Source of the DNA: Ariolimax columbianus
Lineage: Eukaryota; Mollusca; Gastropoda; Stylommatophora; Arionidae
Assembly (NCBI GenBank): GCA_036924085.1
Contig: JAVGWX010000004.1
Span: 41,854,793 to 41,918,792, forward strand
Length of the DNA stretch: 64,000 bases
Reading direction: 5' to 3'
Shown: piece after piece, positions 1 to 11,639 of the stretch
Numbering within the stretch: the first letter of the stretch is position 1
Layout of the letters: each line of letters starts with the position of its first letter
The notes under the pieces: generated by a model
Database searches by the model: none
What the model saw: the letters and a program-made list of their open reading frames with translations, nothing else
What the model was told of the DNA's origin: nothing
Translations under genes and position numbers: made by a program

Positions 1-840
1 AGTAGGGACCAGGGAAAGAGTAAATATCATAAAATCGACAATCTCATTCTGAAAAATAATAAACAACAAAGCACGAAACTGACAAAGCATCCAGTCAACG
101 TGTTCGAGGCAAATATAGAATGGTATACTGACATTCACATGACATTCAAATAGTTGGAGATTGTGGCTATCCCAGCTTACTTTAATGCACGGTTACATTG
201 TTTTGTCGCCATTGCTGGGATAAATATAGCACAATAACAGTGTCTTCTCTTGAGATGTAGGGGGGACAATCTTAGTGTTCACGAAGGGAGACGACTGACA
301 ATAATTGTACCACACACATTTTTGTGTAAACTACAATTACAACACGAGAATACAGTTTACTGGCTATTTGTAGAGTATGATAATGTATTTTCTTTTCTTT
401 CTTTCTTTTTGGTCATGTAGATCAGTTTCCTTGATTTAGGTCTCAAGACGTTAACTGAGAATAGACCCAGGGCATTCTTTACGCAGGTTAGAAAAATTGG
501 GCAACTGCTACCTCCTAAACATGTCGTAATATGCTACTGAAGAGGGGTGTGCATTGGGCTAGCAACCTCATTATGTGGAACGATTGCTAACCTAAATCCT
601 GCAGATCTTTCAAATTTACCGCCGACTTATCAGTTACCTTTTTACAGATGGGTCGACTGGGAGAAGAGGTCATTTCATAAATATACCCACGAAATTAAGC
701 ATCTGTCAAACCGACCGTGGCGTGAATTAAACTTGGTACTTTGGACTTGTAAACCATGCTCATAACTCATTGGCCACATACCCTACCTCCCCCACACATA
801 CGTAGTAAGAACGTTTAGTCAGTCTGTGGGCGAAGAAGAC
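1..840. other. No recognisable feature
   Basis: No recognisable protein family, RNA gene or repeat was seen here. A 72-codon open frame at 547-765 matches nothing I know and has no splice or promoter context. Confidence 0.4.
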
Positions 841-844
841 AGAT

Positions 845-1195
845 GAATAACTACAGAAACAACTACAGCTACTACTACTAATACTACTACTGCTGCTACT
901 AATTTTGCTACTTCTACTGCTACTACTACTTCTACTGCTACTACTACTTCTGCTGCTACTAATACTAATACTGCTACCACTACTACGACTACTATTACTA
1001 CCACTACTAATACTATTATTACTACTACTAATAAAATTACTGCTACTGCTACTACTACTACTACTACTGCTACTACTAATAATGCTACTATTACTAATGC
1101 CACTGTTACTACTAATACTACCATTGCTACTGATACTACAGTTACAGCAACAACAAACACTTATAATATACGTCTGCTATTACTAGTAGTACTGA
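845..1195. repeat. Imperfect (TAC)n / (GTA)n trinucleotide tract
   Basis: About 350 bp of interrupted TAC/CTA triplets with scattered substitutions. Both strands stay open because the triplet encodes Leu/Tyr or Val runs depending on frame, so the low-complexity open frames here are not genes. A shorter TAC run reappears at 1498-1530, just beyond the SINE at 1221-1468. Confidence 0.9.
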
Positions 1196-1220
1196 CATCA
1201 TAATTCCTACAATTAAGAGG

Positions 1221-1468
1221 GGACGGCGTGAACAAGTGGTTAAGTGGCACGGCTCACAACCCGAAGGTGCTGGGTTCGATCTCCATTACAGCACCGGCCG
1301 TTACCCCGGGGAAGCATAACCTTAGAAAATGCAGGAGGAAGCAGACCCTTACATAAAATGAATGCTGAAGTGAGATGTACTGGACCTACAGTCACAAAAT
1401 AAAAACCACAGTACAACGCAGACAGTCTTGGGGATTAGAGAAATAAGGCGAACGCAAACAAAACAAAA
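1221..1468 (+). mobile_element. SINE-A copy (tRNA-derived)
   Basis: The head GACGGCGTG..AGTGGTTAAG resembles a tRNA A box and GGTTCGATCTCC a slightly mutated B box. The shared body follows (CCGGCCGTTACCCCGGGGAAGC, GCAGGAGGAAGCAGACCCTTACA) and the 3' end is TTGGGGATTAGAGAAATAAGGCGAACGCAAAC. Flanks ACAATTAAGAG and ACAATTGAGGA look like a diverged TSD. This is an older, mutated copy. Confidence 0.85.
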
Positions 1469-1739
1469 ACAATTGAGGAGAGAAAACCTATTATTTAAAC
1501 TACTACTACTACTATTACTACTACTACAGCTACTGAAGCTGCTGCTAATACGGCCAATACAGATATGTGTTGCACCAGAAAACATGGTAGCAAATAGCAT
1601 TCTGAATAGCGCTGGGGCACACAGTATACAGCCTGTTTATCTACGTTTATTACTGAAACGGCTGCAAAGCTGTCAAAGTTTAAGCTTTTAATAGAACCAA
1701 GGTGACGACAATAGGGACCAGAAATATGCAAAGAGGCTT

Positions 1740-3290
1740 AACATCACCAAACATCAAAGTCTACCCCAAGCAAAGAGATCCATTAACATCAAAATGAAGA
1801 GGGAACTACTAATAAAACTGGATTCCCCAGTATATCTGGGAGTTAACACTGAACAGACAGTTTAAATTGAGCAGCCAAATTTGCAATCTTTTAGCATTTA
1901 AACTTAATCAAGATACTCGCTAGCAAAAATTGGAGAGCTGATAAACAAACTCTTCAGCAACTACACCTTGCATATGTATGAGCAGTGATAGACTTTAGCT
2001 ATAAGTATCAATAACATCTCACCTATTGATCGGGTGCAGAATCAAGCTCTCAGACTAGTGTGTGACATAAGACCAACACTTACAGCGGCGTGCGAGATGG
2101 ATGCCAATATAGAACCGTTAGATATCAGCAGAAAGAGTGCACTGACTGAAGAGCTAGAGAGATACAATAGACAATATAATGACACCCAAATAGGATACAA
2201 ATAGACACTTGCAAGCAAAAAAGAAGGCGGAAGCAACTATCTCCACTGGATAAAGTAGAAAAGGAAAGTCAAATTCACCATCTATAAGAGGAGAGAAACA
2301 AAAAATATAATGCTTTTTACCTTTCCCTTGAGAAAATCTTTACCTGCCAGCCATTAAAAAATATCTGATAGAAAAGGTGGCCACCAAGGAGACTAAACCT
2401 ACTATCCTGAAGACATGTGCCTTAGATACAGTCTCTAGCTCTCCAGAATAGGCAGTTCTGATCAGCATTCAAATCTATCTCGTTTGCAGGGTATGGTATC
2501 AATCTGAAATACCCGGATGGTCCATGTATGAGCTATGTGATTCATGTGCCGAAACCCATTTAAATGATGGAACGAATGTCCAGGCTATAAAAACAGCCGT
2601 TTATATTTTGCAGCAACAGTTTAACTTGGGCGAATTGATGCGAGAGACACTGTGATTGTTAGTGACTACAAGTAGGTTCTGGAGGCACTGAAGCACATCC
2701 CATACAACACAAAAGAGATATTTTTAGTGGGGAGAATGATCAACAACATTATCACTGCCCACGGTATTAATATCACCTTACAATGGATCCCTGAACATAG
2801 TGGGCTACCAGGAAACGAAATGGCTGACAGATTGGCAAAAACAGTAGCCTCCAAACAACAATTGGATGAAAAACTGCAGTAACCAAAAATAAAACGAATT
2901 ATCAAGAACAATACCAAGGGTATCTGGATAAACTGGTGGGCGACGTGAATAACGGGTCGCATTGCATTTAGTAAAATATCACAGTCGAAGAGTAATGATG
3001 ATATATAAACTACATAGAACAGATCAAAGTCTCATCTTTCAGTTCCGAACAGCCACTTGATTCCCATCAATCCCCAGCACTTGCGCTTGTGTAGACACCT
3101 ACTCATTGAGCACAATGCACTTGCAGACATGTGAAAAATAATATATTACAAGCACTGCTGACAATTGCCAACACACTGTATGGAGAATTGAAACAACTGA
3201 AGAAGACCTGTATTTACATAAGAACAGCATGAGAATGTCAAGAACAGGCTTTCTCAGCCGCTATGAGATAACAACAACAACAACAATAAC
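1740..3290 (+). mobile_element. Decayed LINE (RT thumb + RNase H) remnant
   Basis: Frame-shifted translation shows the post-RT region (VQNQALRLVCDIRPT, near 2037-2085) and then an RNase H domain. Visible RNase H pieces are INLKYPDGP near 2500 and the C-terminal signature QWIPEHSGLPGNEMADRLAK near 2779-2838, with the last Asp of the RNase H active site. Many stops and frameshifts show it is dead. The 3' end is an (AAC)n(AAT) run at 3269-3288. It belongs to a jockey/I-like RNase H-bearing group but differs from the well-preserved copies at 18 kb and 48 kb. Confidence 0.7.
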
Positions 3291-3869
3291 CCAATGCGGA
3301 TAATTTGTTCTGGATTCTGGATTATCGACTGTCGGATACACAGCTGAATACCGTTGGGAATACACGAGCCTCTCTGAAAAACGCTGTTTACTACACCGCT
3401 TCTGAATACTTGGGACATGTAATTGGCAGACACTCCAACTGGTATCATGGGAACTGTGAGACTATTCAGACTGCTGGATGAAAAAGGTCGCCTGTTAAGA
3501 CTCCACGAAATCGATTCTTTTCTTTAAAAGTTGCCAAGAACCAGCTCAGCGTTATGCAGGATGCATAGCTCGTCTATAAATCCAGATATATGCAGACACA
3601 AATGACTCGAAGGGGTTTTACCATACCCTGAAAGCAGTTCACTGTTTCAGCTCTACAACTCATCTTTTGTCCTTCATGCTGATACACAGTACTGCTGGCC
3701 CACAGTTTACATTCTGGAGCGTTGTGCAGAGCATTTCAGTGCTATTTTAAACTGCTCATCCTACCATCAATGAACTAGCCATAACACGCCAGCCTTAAGT
3801 TGGTACAACGACAGTCTCACTATTCTCCCCAGCACAGATAAGGTCGAGAAAACAATCAACCATTGGCAA
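3291..3869. other. No recognisable feature
   Basis: Unique-looking sequence between a LINE tail and a poly-C tract. No coding signature was recognised. Confidence 0.35.
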
Positions 3870-3889
3870 CCCCCCCCCCCCCCCCCCCC
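3870..3889. repeat. Poly-C homopolymer (20 bp)
   Basis: An uninterrupted run of 20 C immediately before a LINE fragment. The exact length is likely to be unreliable in any assembly. Confidence 0.95.
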
Positions 3890-4230
3890 GGTAAGATGTC
3901 ATAGAGGGGATATAAACATGCTGGAAAGAATATAAAAAAAAGCGGCAAAGCTGAAAGTGGGATTCCAGAATTACAGTTATGATGAAACGCTCAGAAAACC
4001 TTGCGAACAGTGTCTAGAAGAGACAAGAATTGGAAGTGACTTAATACAGGTTTATAAGAGGATCAGAGGAATGGATACATTAGACTATAACAAGTTGTTT
4101 TTTTTAAATACAGCCACCCAGAAGAACAAGAGGGCATAGCTACAAATTAACTAAAGAGAAGTCCAGATTAGATATTAGGAAATATTTGCCTAGAGAATAG
4201 CCTATTTCCATAGAAGAGAGAGTGTGGTCT
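3890..4230 (+). mobile_element. CR1/L2-like LINE, C-terminal pol fragment
   Basis: Translation shows the end of a reverse transcriptase ORF: a RRGINMLERI-type stretch, then NYSYDETLRKPCEQCLEETR, then DLIQVYKRIRGMDTLDYNKLFF. The same order occurs at 27075-27500, so this is a 5'-truncated relative of the LINE at 25190-27730. This small piece is degraded after about 4139. Confidence 0.7.
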
Positions 4231-4310
4231 TGATCAGTGTAGTGACCCTGTTGCGACGTCCTGGTCAGTATGTTGTACCTGACTGGACTAGCATCTCAGT
4301 TTGCAGTGTA
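4231..4310 (+). repeat. Family-E repeat, tail fragment
   Basis: The segment CCTGGTCAGTATGTTGTACC..GACTGG..CATCTCAG..GCAGTGT resembles the end of the family-E copy at 41357-41711. It directly precedes a long AC-rich array. Confidence 0.5.
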
Positions 4311-4448
4311 CATTTATATATATATATATATATATATATACACAAACACTCACTCATAACTCTTAGACACACATGTATACACAAACATACTTACTCATGA
4401 GTCTTAGACACATGTATACACACACGCAACACACTCACGCATGACTCT

Positions 4449-4486
<38 letters not shown>

Positions 4487-5275
4487 CACTCATGAGGCTT
4501 ATACACACGTACATACACACACTCACCCATGGCTCTTAGAAAAGCGTGTATACATACACAACCTCTCACGCATGGCTCTTAGACACACACACTAACTCAT
4601 AACTTTTAGACACACATGTACAAACACACTTACTCATGACTCTTATACACACGTGTACAAACACACTAACTCATGACTCATAGACACACGTGTACATACA
4701 CACACACACACACTCACTCACTCACGCATGATTCTTAGACTCACACGTATACGAACACACACACACTCACGCATGACTCTTAGACTCATACGAATACCAA
4801 CACACACACACACAAACACACACTCACGCATGACTCTTAGACTCACACGTATACCAACACACACACAAACACACACTCACGCATGACTCTTAGACCCATA
4901 TGTATACCAACACACACACACAATCACACACTCACGCATGACTCTTAGACTCACACGTATACCAACACACACACACTGACGCACGATTCTTAGACTCACA
5001 TGTATACCAACACACACACACTGACGCAATATTCTTAGACCTACGCATGACTCTTAGACACACATGTATGCCAAGGCACTTACACAATCACTCATGGCTC
5101 GTAGACACACATGTATACTTACACACACACACAATCACGCATGACTCTTAGACACACACCTATACCAACACACACAATCACTCATGTCTCTCAGACACAA
5201 GTTTTCACATGCACATACACACTCTCGTCTATCACACATACACACACACACATACACATGAACACCAACAACCAA
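4311..5275. repeat. AC-rich minisatellite (about 35-60 bp irregular units)
   Basis: A short (AT)n run is followed by roughly 20 irregular units built from CTCACGCATGACTCTTAGAC, a variable ACACGTATACC segment and a variable (AC)n run. Unit length varies with the (AC)n length. The open frames here (Thr/His-rich) are repeat artefacts. Confidence 0.9.
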
Positions 5276-5765
5276 TTACGAAAACACTTGACATTGTTGC
5301 AGAAAACTATTTGCGTAATTTGACTAATCAAACATTCAGACAGCAAGAATGTGTTTATAGAATACAATTTTCCCCCAACTCGCCCATTAACCCACAGGAC
5401 AGGCCAGATTTACGCGACAACGATATTTTAATCAATTCTTCATTTGGCCGGACTAAGAATGATAGAAAGTGTAGCTCCGTCGAATGATGATGATGAGAAC
5501 GAGGTAGACGAAATTGTGTAGAAGATAATGATGCGACTTGGAAAGGGTAGATGAGGAACGTGTGGTCAAGCGTTATCGACACTGGCCTATGGACCAAGTT
5601 CCCAGGTGTATTGAGACCGGTAAAGGTCAGAGTTGATTATTTTCTGTCCCCGGTAAAATAAAAGACAACACAGCCTGTAATCTGCGTGACCTTTGGATGA
5701 CAAAGACGTCTCGATCTCCTTTATCCATCAGTGCTTTACATCCACACAGTATACTCCAGTAATGG
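5276..5765. other. No recognisable feature
   Basis: Low-copy-looking DNA between the AC-rich array and a family-E repeat. No homology was recognised. Confidence 0.35.
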
Positions 5766-6085
5766 GATTGTTGTTGTTGTTATTGTTGGTGTTGTTTAAT
5801 ACCCACAATGAGTAATTTTACTCTTTTGTGCCCTAAAAAGGACGTTAAGTGGCGGGTTGTAGTAACTTTCCTAAAATCCTGAGAGTGCTGATGAAGGTGG
5901 ACCTTGGTACTCCAGGCGGTTATGCTATGCTTGGCTTCATCTACGTGACGATCGCTACTACGGGGATGACGTCGATCCACATCTCGTCATGCAGACTGCC
6001 TTGAAAACAGCCTGTTTCCAGGGAACGCTACGTGGAACAGTGATGTGTGCTCCCTGTTAGTACATTGTGCCTGAGCAAATAGCGT
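5766..6085 (+). repeat. Family-E repeat, near-complete copy
   Basis: It shares ordered blocks with 14471-14588 and 41357-41711: GTTGTTTAAT, GACGTTAAGTGGCGG, CCTGAGAGTGCTGATGAAGG, GCTTGGCTTCATCTACGTGA and CTTGAAAACAGCCTGTTT. It has no ORF, tRNA-like boxes or terminal inverted repeats that I can see. It is probably a non-autonomous element of unknown class. Confidence 0.65.
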
Positions 6086-6449
6086 TTCTATTCCCCAAGT
6101 AATGGAATTAAGCGCTGCAATGATAATCAGAGAATGCACGATACTGCTTGGAATGAAAACCTTATTTTCTCTTCAAAATGTTTACAGAGAAGAAGGCACG
6201 GAACGGTATCATTTTTTGACCTAGTCTCAATTGCGTCCAGCAGCGCCTACACAGTGCATGGATTTATGTAGAAACAAAGTACTGGGAACCTGTGTTTAGC
6301 CTGCTGCACCTTTTCATCGTAACTGCCATGGCAACCTCCTTACAGAAACTGTAGTGGACTGGAGCATATCATGCTTGAGTGATCTGGTGTGATGAACATA
6401 GACTGATGTCCAGAATTGTGATTATTTCATTCATAGTCACCATAGTCAC

Positions 6450-6718
6450 GGAGAAGCGCGTGGCCGAATGGTTTCGATGCCTGTTTGCCGGCAAGGATGG
6501 CAGGGGTTCGAATCCCTGGTGTGGAAAATCCCTGGTATGGCTTATGGTATATCTTATTTTTCTGTTTGAGGTGAAATAAACAAACATACCAGCACATGAC
6601 GTAGCGACAGCTGTGGCGAAGCGGGCATGTAGTCGTCAGCCTAAAAACCCCTCGACTACCCCAGCAATGGGGGGAAAAGCCGTATAACAGTCTAACGCTG
6701 TCATCTATCAATGCAATG
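6450..6718 (+). mobile_element. SINE-C (tRNA-derived) with TSD
   Basis: The head GCGTGGCCGAATGG (A box) and GGGGTTCGAATCCCTGG (B box) resemble a serine/leucine-type tRNA. The body is unrelated to the other SINE families and the tail reads ATCAATGCAATGCA. The TSD CATAGTCAC is at 6441-6449 and 6719-6727, with an additional tandem copy just upstream at 6432-6440. It is not a functional tRNA gene because the rest of the cloverleaf does not form convincingly. Confidence 0.7.
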
Positions 6719-6728
6719 CATAGTCACC

Positions 6729-7124
6729 CGATATTTTTTCTTAATGCGTTCAGCTGCTTCAATCAGCTCTGTTGTCACTACCTGATATGCCTCCCTTTCG
6801 GAACTTCCTACTCCGCTTGTACACTTGCTGGATCGACATGTATGCACGACCTTACTAAACCTTCATTCACCGATGAATTTCTTTAGGTTTCACCAAGTTG
6901 TTGCTAATAAAAAATAAAGCTATAACAGAACGCTGCTCCTATTTGCTGCATGTCTATTGGGTAGCGACCACCTTTAAACGATTATTATGACGTCATGTGA
7001 CGTGTCCACAGGTTGATCCAACCTGTGGCACACGCTTTAATTGCTTAACAACGATACTGCCAACGTACATAGCAATAGCCCGGTACTTTTCTATCGCGAT
7101 CTTGACGTTTTTATTTGAAACTCC
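6729..7124. other. No recognisable feature
   Basis: Unique-looking sequence between two SINE insertions. Confidence 0.35.
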
Positions 7125-7136
7125 CTCGTCAATATA

Positions 7137-7394
7137 TATTTTTTTTTGCGTTCGGTTTATTTCTCTAATCCCCAAGGCGGTATGCGTTGCACTGTGATTT
7201 TTATTTTTCACCTGTCGGCCTAGTGTATCCGACTTCAGCGTGCATTTTATGTAAGGGTCTGCTTCCTCCTGCATTTTCGAAGGGTTTGCTTCCACGAGAT
7301 AACGGCCGGTGCTGTGATGGGGATCGAACCCAGCACCTTCGGTGTGTGAGCCATGCCACTGAACCACAAGCCAACGCCGCCCCCACGCCGTAGT
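7137..7394 (-). mobile_element. SINE-A copy with 12-bp TSD
   Basis: Full-length in reverse orientation: the poly-T/GCGTTCGG 3' end comes first and GGGGATCGAACCCAGC is the B box complement. The TSD CTCGTCAATATA lies at 7125-7136 and 7395-7406, demonstrating LINE-type retroposition. Confidence 0.95.
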
Positions 7395-7461
7395 CTCGTC
7401 AATATAATCATCATATGTTCTGTAATACTCCAGTAGGAGCATGCGGGCGGCACTGCATTTG

Positions 7462-7820
7462 GCTTGGCTTGGCTTCGTTCGTTCTCAATCTCCCGCTACC
7501 AAACACTGAAAGGGTTGAAGTAGCCGAATGTAGTCCAGAGAACGGAATGTGTTGTTTTGTAGTTTACAGCTTGACTGCGATATTTGAACCTTTCGGTCCA
7601 ACACATCCGACTTCAGCAAGCATTTTTTGAGTACCGGATTAGCATTCCCTCTTCGATCCCTTCTCCTTAGCCAGTCTGCCTTGCTGCAGCCTGTTATCCA
7701 GGATCACCGCGTGGAGGTGTAGAAGGGTCTTGGCAGCTCTGGTTCGCTGGCCCTGACGTTAGCAGTCAGCTATGAGTCGCTGACCACTGCAGCCCAAGCG
7801 CTGCTCAGCATCTTGATCCC
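7462..7820 (-). mobile_element. SINE-B copy with 13-bp TSD
   Basis: About 359 bp. In sense orientation it runs GGGATCAAGATGCTGAGCAGCG, a 33-bp CAGCGACTCATAGCTGACTG unit, CACCTCCACGCGGTGATCC, GGGATCGAAGAGGG (degenerate B-box-like), CTGAAGTCGGATGTGTTGG, GCTACTTC, GAGAACGAACGAAGCCAAGC. The TSD GGCACTGCATTTG is at 7449-7461 and 7821-7833. No clear A box was seen, so the tRNA origin is only possible. Confidence 0.92.
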
Positions 7821-7833
7821 GGCACTGCATTTG

Positions 7834-9186
7834 ACCCCCTGGTCAGAAACTTTCATCCAAGTACGTAACTATTACTATAGTTGTGTTACACCTTGCTGCA
7901 CGTGATGCTATTGGCAGCCCCAGTTACAACCCTACCTAGTTATCTTATACTTCAGAAGATTACGATTTCCTTGATTTGTGTAAGTAAAATATGTAATCGA
8001 CTAACGTAATGCTGAATACAAAATCCATCTGAACACCAATGCACTTTTAATCAAGATTTAGATTAAACATATACTGGTTTACACTTGGAAAGGTCTTTAT
8101 CAGGTGCAGGACAAATAAACAATTACAAATAAAAAGCAACAAATTACGTTAAAGAAACACCTATATAACATCCACAGCTAATTACAAATATTCTGTGACC
8201 AGACTGTCGGCCTTAAACAGTGAATGGATGAATGAATGAATGAATGAATAATCTGAAAGTTTGCAATAACAGCACTGAAAGATGGCAATACGGTAAATGT
8301 TTCCATTTGTGCTGTTTTTATTTCATTGATGAGAACATCAATAAATCGAAACGCCTTTTCACACCTAGAAATGTTCTCGTGTAAAACTTCATTGCTACCT
8401 TTTTCATTTTTCTTATCTGTCACCAGAGATTCACATAATGTATGCAAATATCACAGATATCCATTCTACATCTTCGACCAATTAACTTAATTCTATCTTC
8501 GCTATTCTTGTCGATTGTTGGCACGTTCTGCATCAAAATAACCTCAAACATCATAATCTTGCTTTCCCCACGGCGTTCGTGACTTGTCTGGAAATTCTTT
8601 CTTTAATCAATGCAATGTTGACGAATTCAAACCAAACTGTACATTTTCTCTGTTTGGTTGTTCCACCGTAGTCCCGGAGCAATTGTGTCTTCAATTTCAG
8701 CAATCAGCAGGGAGGAGAACATGACATGTTCCATGATTGTATCTGCTTGTCTCAAAGTTTGCGCTCGAAACCACTTGACAATTAAATAACATGTTTGTTT
8801 TTTTTAAATCTATATTTAGCTCGGTTTTTGTCGTCAAATTTTCACATTGATATCGCAATAAGAGTTTTCTGCTGAATAAAATAAGTTTGTCAAACATTTA
8901 AGTCAGTCAAAAAAAGTCTTTAAAAAATCCATAAAAATATAGAAGAATCCCCACAATTTTGTGGCAAAGATAGAGGTTGGCAGGAGTTTGCACCCATCTC
9001 TGGGGGAGGGCCAAAGGCTACGTACTAACATGTGAGCGACGAGTCACATTCCTCTATATCAAATCAGTTAAGGTAATAATTGGAAACGTAATGAGCTATT
9101 TCTACTGTTTATTTCAATTAATATTCATTTATACCACCAGGTCCAAAAAAAGATAAAATAGTGTGTGGTTTGATACTGTTTATCTG
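7834..9186. other. No recognisable feature
   Basis: A-T rich low-copy-looking DNA with a short (AATG)n run near 8222-8250. No gene or repeat family was recognised. Confidence 0.35.
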
Positions 9187-9597
9187 GATCAAGATGCTGG
9201 AGCAGTGCATTGACTGGCATCGGTTAGCGACCCAAAGCTGACTGCTAGCGTCAGGATCAGCGAAACAGAGCTGCCAAGATCCTTCTTCATCTAGACGCGG
9301 TGATCCTGGATAACAGGATGTAACACAGTAGGCGCTTAGTAGAAGAGATCGAAGAGGTAAGGTTAACCTGGTATTTTTTAAAATGCCTGGTGAAGTCGGA
9401 TGGGTAGGACTGAAATATGCAAATATCGCAATCAAGCTATAAATTACAACACGAAGTTTTCCTTTCTACGGACTACTTCCTGCTACTTGTATAACAGTTT
9501 TCAGGACTTTGTAGTGGGAACAAAAAAGATGAAGTAGAAAAAGAAGAAGAAGACGAAGAAGAAGGAGGAGGAGGAGAAGAAGAAGGAGAGGATAAGA
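9187..9597 (+). mobile_element. SINE-B copy, diverged, with (GAA)n tail
   Basis: It matches SINE-B from GGATCAAGATGCTGGAGCAG through CACGCGGTGATCC-like and CTACTTG segments, but with many substitutions. It ends in a 60-bp purine tract of GAA/GGA triplets (9535-9597), the decayed 3' tail. No clean TSD was found. This is an older copy. Confidence 0.8.
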
Positions 9598-9936
9598 TGA
9601 CAAACTGGATAAACTGGATTTTAATTCTGTAGAATGTCAACTAAATTTACATCAGACATGTTAGTTCTTGCTCTTTGTGTAGTTCATATCTTAGAAGAGT
9701 TGTTCACATTTTAGGGGAACTACTCGAAATAATTCACAGACACTGACCAAACCTCACCACGTTAAAAACAAGAAATCAGAGACCACAAATATTTAATGAA
9801 ATTGTTTTTCAATAATTTGGACATCATAATGGGACAGTTGAATTTTTAACAACGAACTTAAATCGGAGCAATTGCTGGTTAATTTTACATACTCTTGTTT
9901 TTAAAATTCGATCATGCAGCTGCTGAAATAAAGATG
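9598..9936. other. No recognisable feature
   Basis: Unique-looking AT-rich DNA. Confidence 0.3.
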
Positions 9937-9993
<57 letters not shown>

Positions 9994-10017
9994 ATATATA
10001 TATATATATATATATAT
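9937..10017. repeat. (TC)n followed by (AT)n microsatellite
   Basis: A compound simple repeat: about 27 TC dinucleotides, then about 13 AT dinucleotides. Confidence 0.95.
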
Positions 10018-10345
10018 CTTCTAAATCTAAACAAGACATCCCAGCAATGCTAAATATGCTTGAGATCAGCCCTAAGTATTGGCCAATCGATCCTGGTGAC
10101 ATGTTGTTGCTGGAGGAATAATCGGTTCTTGTGCATTATTTCACCCATTCTGAAATTTCATACCATTCAATGACCACACGGGTTTACATACAAAAATAAT
10201 TATAAGTGTCTAGCTACAGGAGGCCAAAATTATGTGATGTCCTGCAGAATATTGTCGAACTGGTCTAACTGACGGACTTTATTCTGATGTCGCCACAGAA
10301 ACTCACACATGTAGGAATCTATCATGTGTCGGTGTGTTCCGTTTT

Positions 10346-10365
10346 GGTTAGGGTTAGGGTTAGGT
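10346..10365 (+). repeat. Short interstitial TTAGGG run
   Basis: About three and a half copies of the animal telomere hexamer GGTTAG. It is too short for a telomere and is probably a chance or repair-derived patch. Confidence 0.8.
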
Positions 10366-10799
10366 GCCCTATAATCATGTGCCAGAATGAAATGGAATGT
10401 CCTGCTGACATGTGCGACTTCTCTAACGATCTTGGCGAACTGTGAGAGACAAAGTCATAACATGATTTTTAATATCATAATTCGTCTTTCCTGCAAAAAT
10501 TGCAAACAATTTATTTTCTTGCGTGTCAAGTGTGACAACTGCAATAAATCCATCTTCCACGTACGGTGTTAGATCTAAGAATGACATGGACATAGGTATA
10601 CCGCGCGAATTGAAGACACGCGAACTGAAAAGTATGGTGCTTCGTGTGGCTACATTCCACTAAATTTGACCTATTATAATCCGTGGGTGAACTAACGCAC
10701 AAGTACCTCGAATAATATAATGTAACCTGATACACATTATCTATAGAGAGGATATTCTTCAGCCTCTTGCACTGACAACACAAGGTGCTGTGCTGAAAA

Positions 10800-10945
10800 A
10801 TAGCCATTTGCTTCCTCGCAGAGCTCGTCTGGTTAACGACTTCCTCCAGTAGCTAGCTGTCACCGGGATTAACCAGCCAGCACTCTCCCCTGATTTCAAC
10901 CCTATTGAACATCTCTGAGGCCTTTTGGAACGGTCAGTAGGAGGG
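10800..10945 (+). pseudogene. Tc1-like transposase fragment
   Basis: The translation contains ARLVNDFLQ followed by PALSPDFNPIEHL, a stop in place of Trp, then GLLERSV. This is the region around the third acidic residue of the Tc1 DDE triad (SPDLNPIEHLW in the family). Only the C-terminal catalytic part was recognised and no terminal repeats were found. Confidence 0.65.
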
Positions 10946-11120
10946 ATTTATTTTTAATGTTAGTAGCGGCGTGTCTGAATTTAAGAAAGAAGGGTGCGTC
11001 AAATTAACCAAAAATTGCTCCCATAATTTGAAACTTTACGTACAAAGGTTTGAAGAGCTATGTGATTAAATGTTATTGATTTATGATTTTATCAATATTT
11101 AAGCCCCCCCCCCCTCCCCC

Positions 11121-11365
11121 GGGTACGGCGTGGGCTAGCGGTTAAGTGACACGGCTCACAACCAGAAGGTGCTGGGTTCGATCCCCATCACAGCACCGGC
11201 CGTTACCCCGGGGAAGCAAACCCTTAGAAAATGCAGGAGGAAGCGGACCCTTACATAAATTGCATGCTGAAGTCGGATGCACTAGGCCGACAGGCGCAAA
11301 ATAAAAACTACAATGCAGCGCAGCGCACAACGCCTTGGGGATTAGAGAAATAAGGCAAACGCTAA
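11121..11365 (+). mobile_element. SINE-A copy
   Basis: Full body from TACGGCGTGGGCTAGCGGTT to GGGATTAGAGAAATAAGGCA. Both flanks are C-rich (CCCCCCCCCTC), which may be the target duplication but is too low in complexity to be sure. Confidence 0.92.
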
Positions 11366-11639
11366 ACCGCCCCCCCCCCTCTTTTTTGGCGCCCAAGACT
11401 CAAGAAAGACAGACCACCGAGCAGAGGAAAACTCTACGCAAAGTCCGAGCAGATGGAATTCGAGAACCGGGTAGGGCAGGACGTCTAAGGGCAATAACCC
11501 CTAGCATGAATAGACAATCTGCTGCCTTTCAGGAACGATGTCAACAATCAAATGCTAGGAAGGACAAACTCGAACTAAAACCTGCAAAAAGCTTTGTCCA
11601 GAGAGGGCGTAACAAGGGGCTTGATCTCCTGCAGAGTGG

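Noticed and set aside
1221..1300. tRNA genes at SINE heads (also 6450, 7340, 11121, 17066, 40835, 46860)
   Set aside because: A and B boxes are present but acceptor and anticodon stems do not pair, and all lie at the start of SINE bodies with TSDs.
6993..7442. 149-codon minus-strand ORF
   Set aside because: It reads through a SINE-A copy and its flanks.
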